Below, piece by piece: positions 35,243-44,340 of a stretch of 64,000 nucleotides of DNA. The position numbers and the translations under genes were made by a program. The stretch lies in assembly GCA_040882465.1 (NCBI GenBank), contig JBBEBG010000036.1, positions 62,001 through 126,000 of the forward strand. Direction: 5' to 3'. The stretch comes from Gemmatimonadota bacterium. Its GTDB lineage: Bacteria; Gemmatimonadota; Gemmatimonadetes; Longimicrobiales; Gaopeijiaceae. Under the pieces are notes generated by a model. That model searched no databases. It was not told the DNA's origin and was given only the letters and a program-made list of their open reading frames with translations. Every line of letters begins with the position of its first letter. The stretch's first letter is position 1.

Positions 35243-35692
35243 ATGCCATTCAGGCGAGTCAAGAGCCTCTGCGCCGTCGCTCTCCTTTCGGCCCTCCCCG
35301 CATGTGGGGGAGGGTCCGGAGGGGACACGCTCGCGGACGCGGAGGCGACGGAGTTGGTTTCACGGACGGCGGCGGTTGTCGCAGCGCCTCCCCCCGGTGC
35401 GGCCGCAAGCACCGGAGAGCTTCTCTTCGGGCGAATCGGGTGCAACGGTTGCCATACGATCGATGGCGTCGGTGGGATGGTGGGTCCGAACCTGAGCGCC
35501 GTCGGCGCGAGGCCGTCGAGAGATTTGACGCGGTGGCCCACGACGGAGGCGTACATTCGGGCCTCGCTGGAGACCCCCGGTGCGTTCGTCGCCGATGGAT
35601 TCGGACCAGCGATGCCGCCACCGGAGCAACTCGGGATCACACCGGAGGATATCGGAGCCCTCGTTTCGTACCTCCTCGCGCAGACCGATTAG
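35243..35692 (+). CDS. mono-heme cytochrome c lipoprotein
   Basis: 149 residues: lipobox (LPAC, Cys21), an Ala/Pro linker, then a class I cytochrome c domain. The heme site is CNGCH (67-71), the likely axial Met is Met124 in GPAMPP, and the C-terminal helix is ITPEDIGALVSYLLAQ. Such proteins sit on the outer face of a membrane and carry electrons. It follows the 175-residue secreted protein by 6 bp. Confidence 0.88.
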   Translation: MPFRRVKSLCAVALLSALPACGGGSGGDTLADAEATELVSRTAAVVAAPPPGAAASTGELLFGRIGCNGCHTIDGVGGMVGPNLSAVGARPSRDLTRWPTTEAYIRASLETPGAFVADGFGPAMPPPEQLGITPEDIGALVSYLLAQTD

Positions 35693-35770
35693 GGGCACCA
35701 AAAAGGGCGGTACGGTGGGGCCTCGGCCGCACGGGGTCTCAGCGTCCGACCGGCGATTGGAAGGCTCCGG

Positions 35771-35800
35771 GGGGTTCGAGCCCCGGGGCCTTTCGCGCTT
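35771..35800 (+). terminator. possible terminator after cytochrome c operon
   Basis: Sequence around 35765-35795 folds as GGCtCCGGGG / CCCCGGgGCC with loop GGTTCGAG, followed by TTTCGCGC. The T-run is short. No gene is seen between 35693 and 35937. Confidence 0.35.
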
Positions 35801-35937
35801 TGTTACCCCATTCGCAGCCGCTCTTGAAGCCCGAGCCGAAACGTCCGCATTCCCGACGGGCCTCGTGGAGACCTGCATGATTGGGGCGGCCTGAAAGGCC
35901 TTCCAGCATCCCCCGAGACCTCGCGACAAGAGGGCGA

Positions 35938-36714
35938 ATGACTTCTGACGGGACTCGGCTGAGCGAGCCGCTCGGGGCGCTGTCCCTCGCCACAGACCTC
36001 GCGGTCGGTCCGGCTCCCGGAAGCGCGCTGGCATCAAGGGGCTCACAGGCTCTCGGGATGCCAACATGTGCCGACGATTCGGTGCGGCTCGCGGGATTGC
36101 TGCACGACATCGGGAGAGTCGCGGTACCAAACGGACTTTGGGACAAGCCGGGCCCGTTCACGCCCTCTGAACGGCGACAGATGGAGACGCAAACGTATCA
36201 CACCAGCCAGATTCTGACTCGCTGTGCCAGCTTCCAGCCACTCGCGGACCAAGCCTCCGGAACGCACGAGCGCTGCGATGGCTCCGGATATCACCGCCGC
36301 ATCCAGTTAGACGATCCTGACACGGCCCTTCTTGCCGCGGCGCAGATGTACGACACGCTCCGACACCATCGACCCTGGAGACCGGCCCACGGTGAGGACG
36401 AGGCGGAAGGCTTGATGCGTGCGGAGGTCAGTGCCGGCCGTCTGCCGCACCGCGTCGTTCATGCGGCCTTAGATGTCGCTGGTCAAATGGGAAAGATGGC
36501 GCGGTCGTCGCTAACCGCCGGCCTCACGCCGCGTGAGGCCGACGTGGTTGCGCTTCTCGCGGCAGGTTGCAGCGACAAGGCGATCGCCCGCCGCCTGGGT
36601 ATCTCGGTCAAGACGGCGGGCCGCCATGTGGGCAGGATCTACAAGAAGACCGGAAAAAGAGGACGTGCGCAGATCGCCTTTTTCGCCATGGATCACAAGG
36701 CGCTTCTGGCATAG
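35938..36714 (+). CDS. truncated HD-domain/LuxR-type response regulator
   Basis: 258 residues. It begins with a short family-like segment GALSLATDLAVG, then jumps to an HD phosphohydrolase half (LAGLLHDIGRVAVPNGLWDK, with HERCDGSGYH) and a C-terminal LuxR helix-turn-helix (LTAGLTPREADVVALLAAGC, IARRLGISVKTAGRHV). Complete homologues are about 450-500 residues. The region between the start segment and the HD motif, including the first metal His, is missing. It is probably inactive as a phosphodiesterase but still able to bind DNA. Confidence 0.7.
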   Translation: MTSDGTRLSEPLGALSLATDLAVGPAPGSALASRGSQALGMPTCADDSVRLAGLLHDIGRVAVPNGLWDKPGPFTPSERRQMETQTYHTSQILTRCASFQPLADQASGTHERCDGSGYHRRIQLDDPDTALLAAAQMYDTLRHHRPWRPAHGEDEAEGLMRAEVSAGRLPHRVVHAALDVAGQMGKMARSSLTAGLTPREADVVALLAAGCSDKAIARRLGISVKTAGRHVGRIYKKTGKRGRAQIAFFAMDHKALLA

Positions 36715-36818
36715 GGAGAATTCCCGATGGATTCCGCGGCGACGGATTCTTAGCCTGGGATAGGTAGTATGAGGTCGGGTTTTCGGCGTCCGGCGGAACC
36801 CTCACAGGAGAACGGGAG

Positions 36819-37130
36819 ATGATCAAGGTCAGCGTGCTCTACCCCAACTCACCCGAATCGACCTTCGACATGATCTACTACTTGGACAAGCACGTCCCGA
36901 TGGTTCAAGGGAAGGTCGGTTCGGCGTGTAAAGGCTTCGCGGTCGAAGCGGGAATCGCAGGTGGTGCGCCGCACGCGCCCGCCACCTACACGGCCATGGG
37001 CCACCTGTATTTCGAGTTCGCCGAGGATTTCCAAAGCGCGTTCGGACCGCACGCGGAATCAATCCTTGGGGATATCCCAAACTTCACGAGCGGCACCCCG
37101 GTCCTGCAGATCAGCGAGGTCAAGATCTGA
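36819..37130 (+). CDS. EthD-family protein
   Basis: 103 residues with the EthD ferredoxin-like fold pattern: MIKVSVLYPNSPESTFDMIY, YYLDKHVPMVQGKVG and GHLYFEFAEDFQSAFGPHA. EthD proteins form dimers, some acting as small-molecule carriers or in ether and hydrocarbon degradation. Here the role is unknown. GGAGAACGGGAG before the ATG gives a good ribosome-binding site. Confidence 0.85.
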   Translation: MIKVSVLYPNSPESTFDMIYYLDKHVPMVQGKVGSACKGFAVEAGIAGGAPHAPATYTAMGHLYFEFAEDFQSAFGPHAESILGDIPNFTSGTPVLQISEVKI

Positions 37131-37311
37131 TCCGGTCGGCGGCTCGTGCCGCGCGCTGTTTGTCGGTCGGCACGACTTGACGCGGCGGCTGGGGTGAGCA
37201 CGTGTGGCACGGCGTTCCCCCGCGCGTTTGGGAACATCCATGGAACCCGGGGCCTTTACCAGGAGACCGAGGGTGCCCGTCCCAGCGGGCCCCCCCTCTC
37301 CTCGGAGCCCC

Positions 37312-38549
37312 ATGCTCGCGAACTCAGAGTCGAACCCGGTGGACGCCGCCGCGAGCGGGCACGGCGGTCACGCGAGTGAATCTGGCAGGACACCCGGAAA
37401 GTTGGCTCTGGTCATGGGAGGGGGCGGAGCGAGGGCCGCCTATCAGGTGGGATTTCTGCGCTGCGTCGCCCGCCGCTTTCCCACCCTTCGGATTCCGATC
37501 ATCACCGGCGTGTCGGCCGGAGCCATCAATGCCGCCCTGCTCGCCTCCCACCAAGGAAGCTTCGAGGAGGCCGTCGCGGAGTTGCAGGGACTCTGGGCCG
37601 ATCTCTCCGTGGATAGGGTGTTTCGCACCGACCTGCCTTCACTGGCGCGAAACGTTTTACGTTGGGGACTCCAGCTCGTTTCCGGAGGCATGACCAGCGG
37701 GAGTCGGCTCCGGAGTCTGGTGGACACCGTGCCACTTCGAGATCTCCTGGGCCAGGCGCTCCAGAATGTGGGCGGGGAGCTTACGGGGATCCAACCGAAT
37801 CTCGATCGAGGTCGCCTCGATGCGGTTGCACTGACGACCACGAGTTACGCCACGGGCCGCTCCATCACCTGGGTTCAGGGCGCGAACGTCCGGCCATGGA
37901 CCTACCCGTTCCGGCAGGCTCAGCCCACCAGGATCACGGTGGACCATGTCATGGCCTCGGCCGCCCTCCCCCTCTTCTTTCCGGCGATCCGAATCGGCAA
38001 CGAATATCACGGCGACGGGGGCATTCGGCAGACCGCCCCCCTCTCTCCCGCCTTCACCTGGGCGCCGGGCGAATCATGGTGATCTCGACCAAGCACGGAG
38101 CGGTGACGCCGGACGCCGGATCCGCGGATCCCGTCCGCTATCCGCCACCCGCCCAGGTCATGAGCGTCCTCCTGAACGCAATATTCCTCGACGTGTTGGA
38201 TCAGGATGTACGGAGGATCGAGCGCTTGAATAGCCACCTCGAACGGACTCCGAGCGATGCGCGCGAGGATTTCCGCCCGATCAAGGTTCTCATGCTCCGC
38301 CCCTTGCGTGATCTAGGGCAACTCGCTCGTGACTACGAGCCCCAGCTTCCCCGCGGGTTCCGATACCTCACTCGCGGACTGGGTACCCGCGACTCCGCCA
38401 GCCCGGATGCCCTGAGCTTGGTGCTCTTCCAATCAGACTACCTTTGTCGGCTGATGGACGAGGGCGAATCTGACGCGGACGCACGTGCCGGCGAGATCGA
38501 GGAGTTTCTGAGCGAAGAATCCGATCCCTCCGGGGGCCACTCCCCATGA
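37312..38549 (+). pseudogene. patatin-like phospholipase with frameshift
   Basis: The N-terminal part reads VMGGGGARAAYQVGFLR (oxyanion hole) and GVSAGAINAALLAS (nucleophile Ser in GxSxG). The catalytic Asp is in YHGDGGIRQTAP. About 38050-38062 the frame is lost: frame one stops at 38082, while the homologous reading continues one base shifted (HLGAGRIMVIST ... ARAGEIEEFL) to 38549. Restoring one base in the C/T-rich segment joins them into a roughly 412-residue lipase. This is a true pseudogene or a sequencing error; the two halves otherwise look intact. It overlaps fadE by 4 bp. Confidence 0.75.
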
Positions 38550-40972
38550 TCCACGTCATTCTTGTTTTTTCGCTCGCAGTTGGATTGGCTTTCGTCCTCT
38601 TTTACCAGGGCCTTGCTTACTGGGCCTGGATTTTCCCCGGTGCCATCCTACTCGCCGGACTAGCTTGGACAGGTGCGTTGGCGCCCCTGGTGTTTCTTGT
38701 CCTTTCAGGGATCTTCGCCGGCGCCGCTCTCGTCTTCGGGGTGTCCGAGCTTCGGCGCCCCCTCATGAGCTCCTGGATCATCCGGCTCGTCGCGCCCCTG
38801 ATGCCCCGGATCGGCGAGACGGAACGAATCGCCCTCGAGGCCGGCACCGTCTGGTGGGATGGCGAACTCTTCTCCGGCAATCCCGACTGGCGCAAGATCG
38901 TCGACTTCATCCCCCGTGAACTGACACAGAGGGAGCGGGCCTTCCTGGATGGCCCGGTCGAGGAGCTCTGCTCAAATGTGCATGAATGGGAGGTGATCCA
39001 GGCGGGTGATCTCTCCCCCGAGACCTGGGACTTCATCAAACGGCACAATTTTTTCGGAATGATCATCCCGGAGGAATATGGCGGCCTCGGATTTTCCGCC
39101 GCCGCCCACTCCGCCGTCATCGTAAAGTTGGCCAGCCGGAGCGTGACGACCGCGGTGACGGTCATGGTGCCCAACTCACTCGGACCGGCCGAGCTCCTCC
39201 TCCACTACGGGACCGAGGCGCAAAAGCGTTATTACCTCCCGCGACTCGCTCGGGGAGAGGAAATCCCCTGCTTCGCCCTGACCGGTCCCGAAGCCGGGAG
39301 CGACGCCGCCGCCACGCAGAGTGTCGGGGTCGTGTGCCGCGGTGCCTATGATGGGAAGGAAGTGCTCGGAATGCGGCTCACCTGGCGGAAGCGGTACATC
39401 ACGCTTGGGCCCGTGGCCACCCTGATCGGGCTTGCCTTTCGACTGCGGGATCCAGACGGACTCCTGGGTGAGCGAGAAGATCTCGGGATCACCTGTGCCC
39501 TGATTCCCGCGGATCTTCCCGGCATCGAGATCGGCGCCCGGCACGACCCCATGGGCGTGCCATTTCACAACGGCCCAAACTCCGGAACCGACGTATTCGT
39601 TCCGCTCGACTTCATCATCGGGGGTCGGGAGAACGGAGGGGAGGGTTGGCGGATGCTCATGGAGAGCCTCGCGGCCGGTCGGTCCATCTCGCTCCCGGCG
39701 CTGGCGGTTGCCTCCGCGCAGGCGGCGACCCGGACGGTCGGAGCCTATGCGACCGTCCGCGAGCAGTTCGACACGCCGATCGGACGATTCGAGGGGATCG
39801 AGGAGCCGCTGGCTCGGATCGGTGGGCTCACCTACCTGATGAACGCCACGAGAGTCGTGATCGCCGGAGCGGTGGACGCCGGTGAAAAACCGTCGGTTCT
39901 TTCAGCCGTCGCCAAGGCATATCTCACGGGCGCGATGCGCCAGGTCGTGACTGACGCGATGGACATTCGTGCGGGCGCCGCCATCTGCCGGGGGCCCCGG
40001 AACATCTTGGCGAACGCCTACCAGGCGGTACCGATCGGCATCACCGTCGAAGGCGCGAACATCCTAACCCGGTCCATGATCGTTTATGGGCAAGGCGCGA
40101 TTCGTGGCCACCCCTATGCCCAGGAAGAGATGCGGGCGGTAGCGGAAGGCGACCTTCCCCGATTCGACCGCGCGTTCTGGGCGCACGTCGGCCACGTGGC
40201 TTCGACTACGGTCCGCGCTCTCGTGCTGGGGCTGACCAACGGAAGGCTCACGCACGCCCCCGTGGACGGCGGCGTGGGGCATTACTTCGGGCGGCTGACC
40301 CGGATGAGCGCGGCCTTCGCCCTCATCTCGGAAGGTGCGATGGCCACCCTGGGGGGCCAGCTCAAGCGCCGCGAGAAGATCAGTGGGCGCCTGGCGGACG
40401 CACTGGCATGGTTGTTCATCGCGTCCGCCTCGCTCAACCGATTTATCAACACGGGCCGGCCCGCCTGCGACCTTCCGTTTATCCAGTGGTCCTGTTTGCA
40501 CGCGTTGCACGAGATCGAGACCGCCCTCGTTGGAGTGGTCGAAAACCTCCCGAACAGGCCGGCGGCTTGGGCGCTCCGGCTCCTGGCTTTTCCGCTCGGA
40601 GCGCGCCAGCGGCCGCCCGACGACAAGCTTGGAGAAGCGCTCGCCCGCAGCCTCCTGGAAGATCGGCAAGCCTGCCTGTCTTTCACGAGCGACATCTATT
40701 CTCCGCGGGCGGATGAGCCCGGTCTGGGCCGCCTCGAAGACGCGCTTCGCCATGCGGTGGAAGCCCATGCGGTCGAGACCAAGGTCCGTGACGCGGTGCG
40801 CGCGGGTCTCTTGGATCGAGCCCCCGGGGACATGCTCCTCGATCGCGCGGTGGCGCTCGGCGTCATCGACGAGAATGAGCGGCGGCAGGTTTTGGAGGCC
40901 GACAGGATACGGGACGAGGTGATTCAGGTGGACTCCTTCGATCCGGTGACTTACGGGTCGCTTCGACGATAG
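38546..40972 (+). CDS. fadE: acyl-CoA dehydrogenase, FadE type
   Basis: 808 residues, close to E. coli FadE (814). Three N-terminal hydrophobic segments (1-70) are followed by acyl-CoA dehydrogenase N-terminal, middle (PCFALTGPEAGSDAAATQS) and C-terminal domains and the FadE-specific C-terminal extension. It oxidises acyl-CoA to enoyl-CoA at the inner membrane in beta-oxidation. It overlaps the patatin gene in an ATGA and is followed by a thiolase, so lipid release, first oxidation and cleavage sit together. Confidence 0.94.
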   Translation: MIHVILVFSLAVGLAFVLFYQGLAYWAWIFPGAILLAGLAWTGALAPLVFLVLSGIFAGAALVFGVSELRRPLMSSWIIRLVAPLMPRIGETERIALEAGTVWWDGELFSGNPDWRKIVDFIPRELTQRERAFLDGPVEELCSNVHEWEVIQAGDLSPETWDFIKRHNFFGMIIPEEYGGLGFSAAAHSAVIVKLASRSVTTAVTVMVPNSLGPAELLLHYGTEAQKRYYLPRLARGEEIPCFALTGPEAGSDAAATQSVGVVCRGAYDGKEVLGMRLTWRKRYITLGPVATLIGLAFRLRDPDGLLGEREDLGITCALIPADLPGIEIGARHDPMGVPFHNGPNSGTDVFVPLDFIIGGRENGGEGWRMLMESLAAGRSISLPALAVASAQAATRTVGAYATVREQFDTPIGRFEGIEEPLARIGGLTYLMNATRVVIAGAVDAGEKPSVLSAVAKAYLTGAMRQVVTDAMDIRAGAAICRGPRNILANAYQAVPIGITVEGANILTRSMIVYGQGAIRGHPYAQEEMRAVAEGDLPRFDRAFWAHVGHVASTTVRALVLGLTNGRLTHAPVDGGVGHYFGRLTRMSAAFALISEGAMATLGGQLKRREKISGRLADALAWLFIASASLNRFINTGRPACDLPFIQWSCLHALHEIETALVGVVENLPNRPAAWALRLLAFPLGARQRPPDDKLGEALARSLLEDRQACLSFTSDIYSPRADEPGLGRLEDALRHAVEAHAVETKVRDAVRAGLLDRAPGDMLLDRAVALGVIDENERRQVLEADRIRDEVIQVDSFDPVTYGSLRR

Positions 40973-41024
40973 AAACGCTTCGCACCCCTCCGAGAGACTC
41001 CTTCAGAGAAGAGATGCAAAGACC

Positions 41025-42281
41025 ATGAGATCGGGTGCCCCCAGAAGAGTCGTGGTTGTCGGCGGCGCGAGGACTCCCTTCGCCAAGGCCGGGACCGCCC
41101 TCAAGGACGTTTCGGCCCTGGATCTCAGCGTCCACGCGGTGACCGGACTCCTGGCGAAGACGGGGATCGACCCGGGCTCCGTAGAGGAACTTGCCTTTGG
41201 GATCACCCTGGTCGACCCGAGAATTCCCCACCTGGCGCGGGAAGTCGTGTTCTCGAGCGACCTTCCCTCGAGCGTCCGGGCGCTGACGGTGACCGACAAC
41301 TGCATCACGGGGACGTCGGGGATCACGGCGATCTGGGACTCGATCGCGCTCGGGCGTGCCGAATCGGGAATCGCCGGTGGAGTTGAGTCCATGTCGAACC
41401 CTCCGATCCTCTTCGGGCGTCGCGGAAGCCGGATCTTTCTCGAGGCCGGGTCGGCCAGAGGTACGGCGGCCCGACTCCGCGCGCTGGCGAGGCTCCGGCC
41501 TCTGGATTTCAAGCCCAGACTTCCCGGAGTCAATGAGCCCTCGACCGGCCTTTCCATGGGCGAGCACACGGAGCTCATGGTCAAGGAGTGGAAGATTTCG
41601 CGGGAAACACAGGACCGGATCGCCTTCCGTAGCCACGAGCGGGCGCAAAGGGCCACAGAGGACGGACGGCTCCCCGCCGAGATCCATCCACTGAATGGAA
41701 TCGACCGCGACCTGTTGGTCAGGAAGGACACGTCAATGGAGAAACTCTCGGCGCTCCCCCCGGTGTTCGATCGCGGCGGCAGCGGAACGATCACTGCCGG
41801 AAACTCGAGTCCGTTGACGGACGGGGCAGCCGCAGTCCTTCTCATGTCCGAAGATCGAGCCCGTCGGGAAAATTTAGAGCCGCTGGCATTCCTCAGGGCG
41901 GTCGAGGTCTCGGCCATAGATCCGCGGGACGGCCTTCTCATGGGCCCGGGCGTCGCGGTTCCCCGACTCCTGCGCAGGACGGGGCTGGCGCTGGGAGACA
42001 TGGGCGTGATCGAGGTGCATGAGGCCTTCGGCGGTCAGGTTGCGTGCAATCTGAAAGCCTGGGAGGAGGGCTGGAAGGAGCCGGCGATCGGCAGAGTCGA
42101 CACCGATAGGCTCAACCCGCTGGGGAGCTCGATCGCAGTGGGCCACCCCTTTTCCGCCACCGGGGCGCGAATCGTCACGACCCTCGTGCACGAGTTGAAG
42201 CGACGCGACGCAAGGTACGGCCTGGTAAGCATATGTGCAGCGGGAGCCCAGGCGGCGGCCATGATCCTCGAACGCCAATGA
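41025..42281 (+). CDS. fadI: acetyl-CoA C-acyltransferase (FadI-type thiolase)
   Basis: 418 residues, the larger thiolase class of long-chain beta-oxidation. It cleaves 3-ketoacyl-CoA to acetyl-CoA plus a shortened acyl-CoA. The nucleophile Cys is in TVTDNCITGTSGI (near 94), the His loop in VGHPFSATGARI. The second Cys lies in SICAAGAQAAAMI, where the usual Gly-rich CxGGG has been altered. It follows fadE by 52 bp. No FadJ-type hydratase/dehydrogenase is in the window. Confidence 0.9.
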   Translation: MRSGAPRRVVVVGGARTPFAKAGTALKDVSALDLSVHAVTGLLAKTGIDPGSVEELAFGITLVDPRIPHLAREVVFSSDLPSSVRALTVTDNCITGTSGITAIWDSIALGRAESGIAGGVESMSNPPILFGRRGSRIFLEAGSARGTAARLRALARLRPLDFKPRLPGVNEPSTGLSMGEHTELMVKEWKISRETQDRIAFRSHERAQRATEDGRLPAEIHPLNGIDRDLLVRKDTSMEKLSALPPVFDRGGSGTITAGNSSPLTDGAAAVLLMSEDRARRENLEPLAFLRAVEVSAIDPRDGLLMGPGVAVPRLLRRTGLALGDMGVIEVHEAFGGQVACNLKAWEEGWKEPAIGRVDTDRLNPLGSSIAVGHPFSATGARIVTTLVHELKRRDARYGLVSICAAGAQAAAMILERQ

Positions 42282-42324
42282 AGGATTGGGCGATGAGGAT
42301 CAGCACACGCCGGACGATCGCTTC

Positions 42325-43425
42325 TTATCCCTCCTTCGCCAGCCGGTGTGCCTTCCTTCCGCCTCGCGAGAAATGGTGCGGCGCATCTTCGTGATCGAGA
42401 AGAAGTAGGGCTTGGTCCACCGCGCGCGCGACCAGCTGTTCCGTCCCCTCCCGCAGCTCTGTACTCTCCTGCACCTCGCGCACGTTGTTTTCCATGTCTT
42501 CGGCGGTCCAACCGCGGCTGTGCGCCACATAGGGAAAGGGCGGAAAGTAGAATCCGATCTCGGCGAAGAAGCCGAGAAGTTGGCCGGCGACCTGCTGCAC
42601 GTTGTCCTGACCGCCCGTGATGATGAAGGAAGCCACCTTGTTCCGAAGCAACACGCGATTCGCGATCGTGACCTGATTCTGGATGCAGTTGAGGCGTTCG
42701 ATCATGCGGTAATACAGTGCCGAGGCGTTGCCCCAGCGAATGGGCGTCGCCAGAAGCACCACGTCCGCCCAATGCACGACACCCTCGTAAACCCGGTCGA
42801 GTTGATCCTCAGGATCCATCTGGGTGATCGAACAGGGCCAGGTGCAGGCATGGGCACTCTTGGAATAAAAACCCTCGCAGGCCCGAAAGCTGAGCTCGCG
42901 CAAGCGGATCAGTCTCGTGTCGGTTCCGAGTGCGCGTTGGGCAAAGGCCAGGCCATGCTCGAGGAGGGCCTCAGAGGTGGAGTAACGCGGATGGTCGCCC
43001 TCCATGTTCGTCGTCGAGATGCCCAGCACGCGGGGCGGGCCGGGCTCGCGCTCGACTTCGCGCGCGACCGGGTGAGGTTCATGGGGAAGGCGCGTCCGCC
43101 GAGTGCCGCCGGCCAAATCGACCTCGACGCGACCCTCGCGGACCCGGACCTCGTAGCGCGGCACGGCATCGCCCTCATAACCCGGTTCGCCCTTTCCGGT
43201 GCAACGATGGTACTTCCAGTGATGCCACGGGCAGACGAGGTAGTCGCCGTCGAGCGTGCCTTCGCCCAGCGGCCCGCCCACATGGGAACAGGCTCCGTGA
43301 ATTACGCCGAACTCGCCGTCGCGAAACGAGACAGCCAAACGAAGACGTCCAGCCATCACTGGAGTGACCGCTCGGGCGCTGAGCGCCTCCACGGTACCGA
43401 GGTCGTGCCAATCGGGCGGGGCCAT
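42325..43425 (-). CDS. Rieske [2Fe-2S]-flavodoxin/NADPH-FMN reductase-like fusion
   Basis: 366 residues. N-terminal Rieske domain: Cys46-x-His48 (ACSHVGGPLGEG) and Cys65-x2-His68 (VCPWHHW). After a Pro/Arg linker near 115-130, a flavodoxin-like NAD(P)H-dependent reductase domain starts with GISTTNMEGD. It includes YSKSAHACTWPCS, WADVVLLATPIRWGNASAL for flavin contact and a C-terminal helix. An iron-sulfur carrier joined to a flavoprotein suggests a one-polypeptide electron relay; acceptor unknown. It is the last gene of a minus-strand redox run and converges with fadI. Confidence 0.78.
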   Translation of the reverse strand: MAPPDWHDLGTVEALSARAVTPVMAGRLRLAVSFRDGEFGVIHGACSHVGGPLGEGTLDGDYLVCPWHHWKYHRCTGKGEPGYEGDAVPRYEVRVREGRVEVDLAGGTRRTRLPHEPHPVAREVEREPGPPRVLGISTTNMEGDHPRYSTSEALLEHGLAFAQRALGTDTRLIRLRELSFRACEGFYSKSAHACTWPCSITQMDPEDQLDRVYEGVVHWADVVLLATPIRWGNASALYYRMIERLNCIQNQVTIANRVLLRNKVASFIITGGQDNVQQVAGQLLGFFAEIGFYFPPFPYVAHSRGWTAEDMENNVREVQESTELREGTEQLVARAVDQALLLLDHEDAPHHFSRGGRKAHRLAKEG

Positions 43426-43502
43426 AAAGATTACTCCTCAAAGCGGGCCGAGAGCACCGAAAGGCACGGCGGGCCCGAATGCAGCCCGCCCCTCCTCTTC
43501 GG

Positions 43503-43682
43503 TTACTGGTGGGTGGAACTCGGACAGCGGCGATCCGCGTAAGAACAGAATACGCAACAGTCCCCAGGTTGTGGCTTGACCAGCCGGCCACACGCCGGAC
43601 AGTCCCAGAAGTGCTGGCAGGCGTCAGTCGGCATTTCGGCTTGGCTTGGGACCGCGCAGTGGGGACAGGTGATGGTCGCCAT
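43503..43682 (-). CDS. GDCCVxC-domain small cysteine-rich protein
   Basis: 59 residues with nine cysteines: two CxxC pairs (Cys6/9 and Cys28/31), Cys22, then GDCCVFCSYADRRCP (Cys42, 43, 46, 53). The last motif defines the 'GDCCVxC domain (seleno)protein' family; the Sec-capable position is Cys or other here. Likely metal or thiol handling, by content. It is 77 bp upstream of the Rieske fusion and downstream of the DUF2911 gene, all on the minus strand. Confidence 0.85.
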   Translation of the reverse strand: MATITCPHCAVPSQAEMPTDACQHFWDCPACGRLVKPQPGDCCVFCSYADRRCPSSTHQ

Positions 43683-43732
43683 CGATTCTCCCGGTGTGAT
43701 CTCGGAAGCTCGATGGGATCCCAGAGGCACCA

Positions 43733-44296
43733 TCACGGTCGCCGAATCGCAATCGGCACCCTCACGGGCCCCCAATGCAGCGCCAGCGTCGCGGAATCCG
43801 CGGTCGCCATCGGGAAGTAGAAGCCCAGAGTCTCCATATGGCCGGCTTCTTCGGGACGAACTCGAAGGCGGAGGACCTCGTTCCCCTCCGGATAGGGGCG
43901 GTGCTGGACGTCCCACGCGCGACTGAAGATGAGCGTCCACTCCTCGCGCCCCGGAATCGCCCAAATGCTGTACCTCCCGGCGGGGAGCGCCTGCCCCTCG
44001 ATCGAAATTTCCTCGTCCACCTCGAGCCGCGTGGCCTCGTCCGCACCCGGATTCCAGATGGAATCCCACGGTACGAGTGCACCGAACAATTCACGACCGC
44101 GGGCGACCGGGCGATTGTAAACGATGGTCAGCTCGGTGGTGCCCATTCTCTGCGTAACCCGGGCCGGCTGACTCACGCGGTACTCGGCGTAAGGAGTTTG
44201 CGTCTGGATGGGTGGATCCTGGGCCAAGACCGTCCCGGGGATCGTGAGGGCGACGGTCAAAACGAATCCGTGGACAGTTCGATGCAATCCGGTCAT
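43733..44296 (-). CDS. DUF2911 exported protein
   Basis: 187 residues from the ATG at 44296 with signal peptide ending GTVLAQ. The mature part is the DUF2911 beta-sandwich: TTELTIVYNRPVARGRELFG, VPWDSIWNPGADEATRLEV, LPAGRYSIWAIPGREEWTLI. Common in Bacteroidota and Gemmatimonadota, function unknown. The upstream ATG at 44326 would put extra residues before a good signal peptide, so 44296 is preferred. Confidence 0.85.
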   Translation of the reverse strand: MTGLHRTVHGFVLTVALTIPGTVLAQDPPIQTQTPYAEYRVSQPARVTQRMGTTELTIVYNRPVARGRELFGALVPWDSIWNPGADEATRLEVDEEISIEGQALPAGRYSIWAIPGREEWTLIFSRAWDVQHRPYPEGNEVLRLRVRPEEAGHMETLGFYFPMATADSATLALHWGPVRVPIAIRRP

Positions 44297-44340
44297 GGGT
44301 CGCTCCGAAGCGATCGCGAGGGTCATCTTCCGGGCCCGTT

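Noticed and set aside
35765-35800. T-arm-like GGTTCGAGCC suggesting a tRNA or tmRNA
   Set aside because: No acceptor, D-arm or anticodon arm can be built around it; better explained as a terminator-like hairpin.
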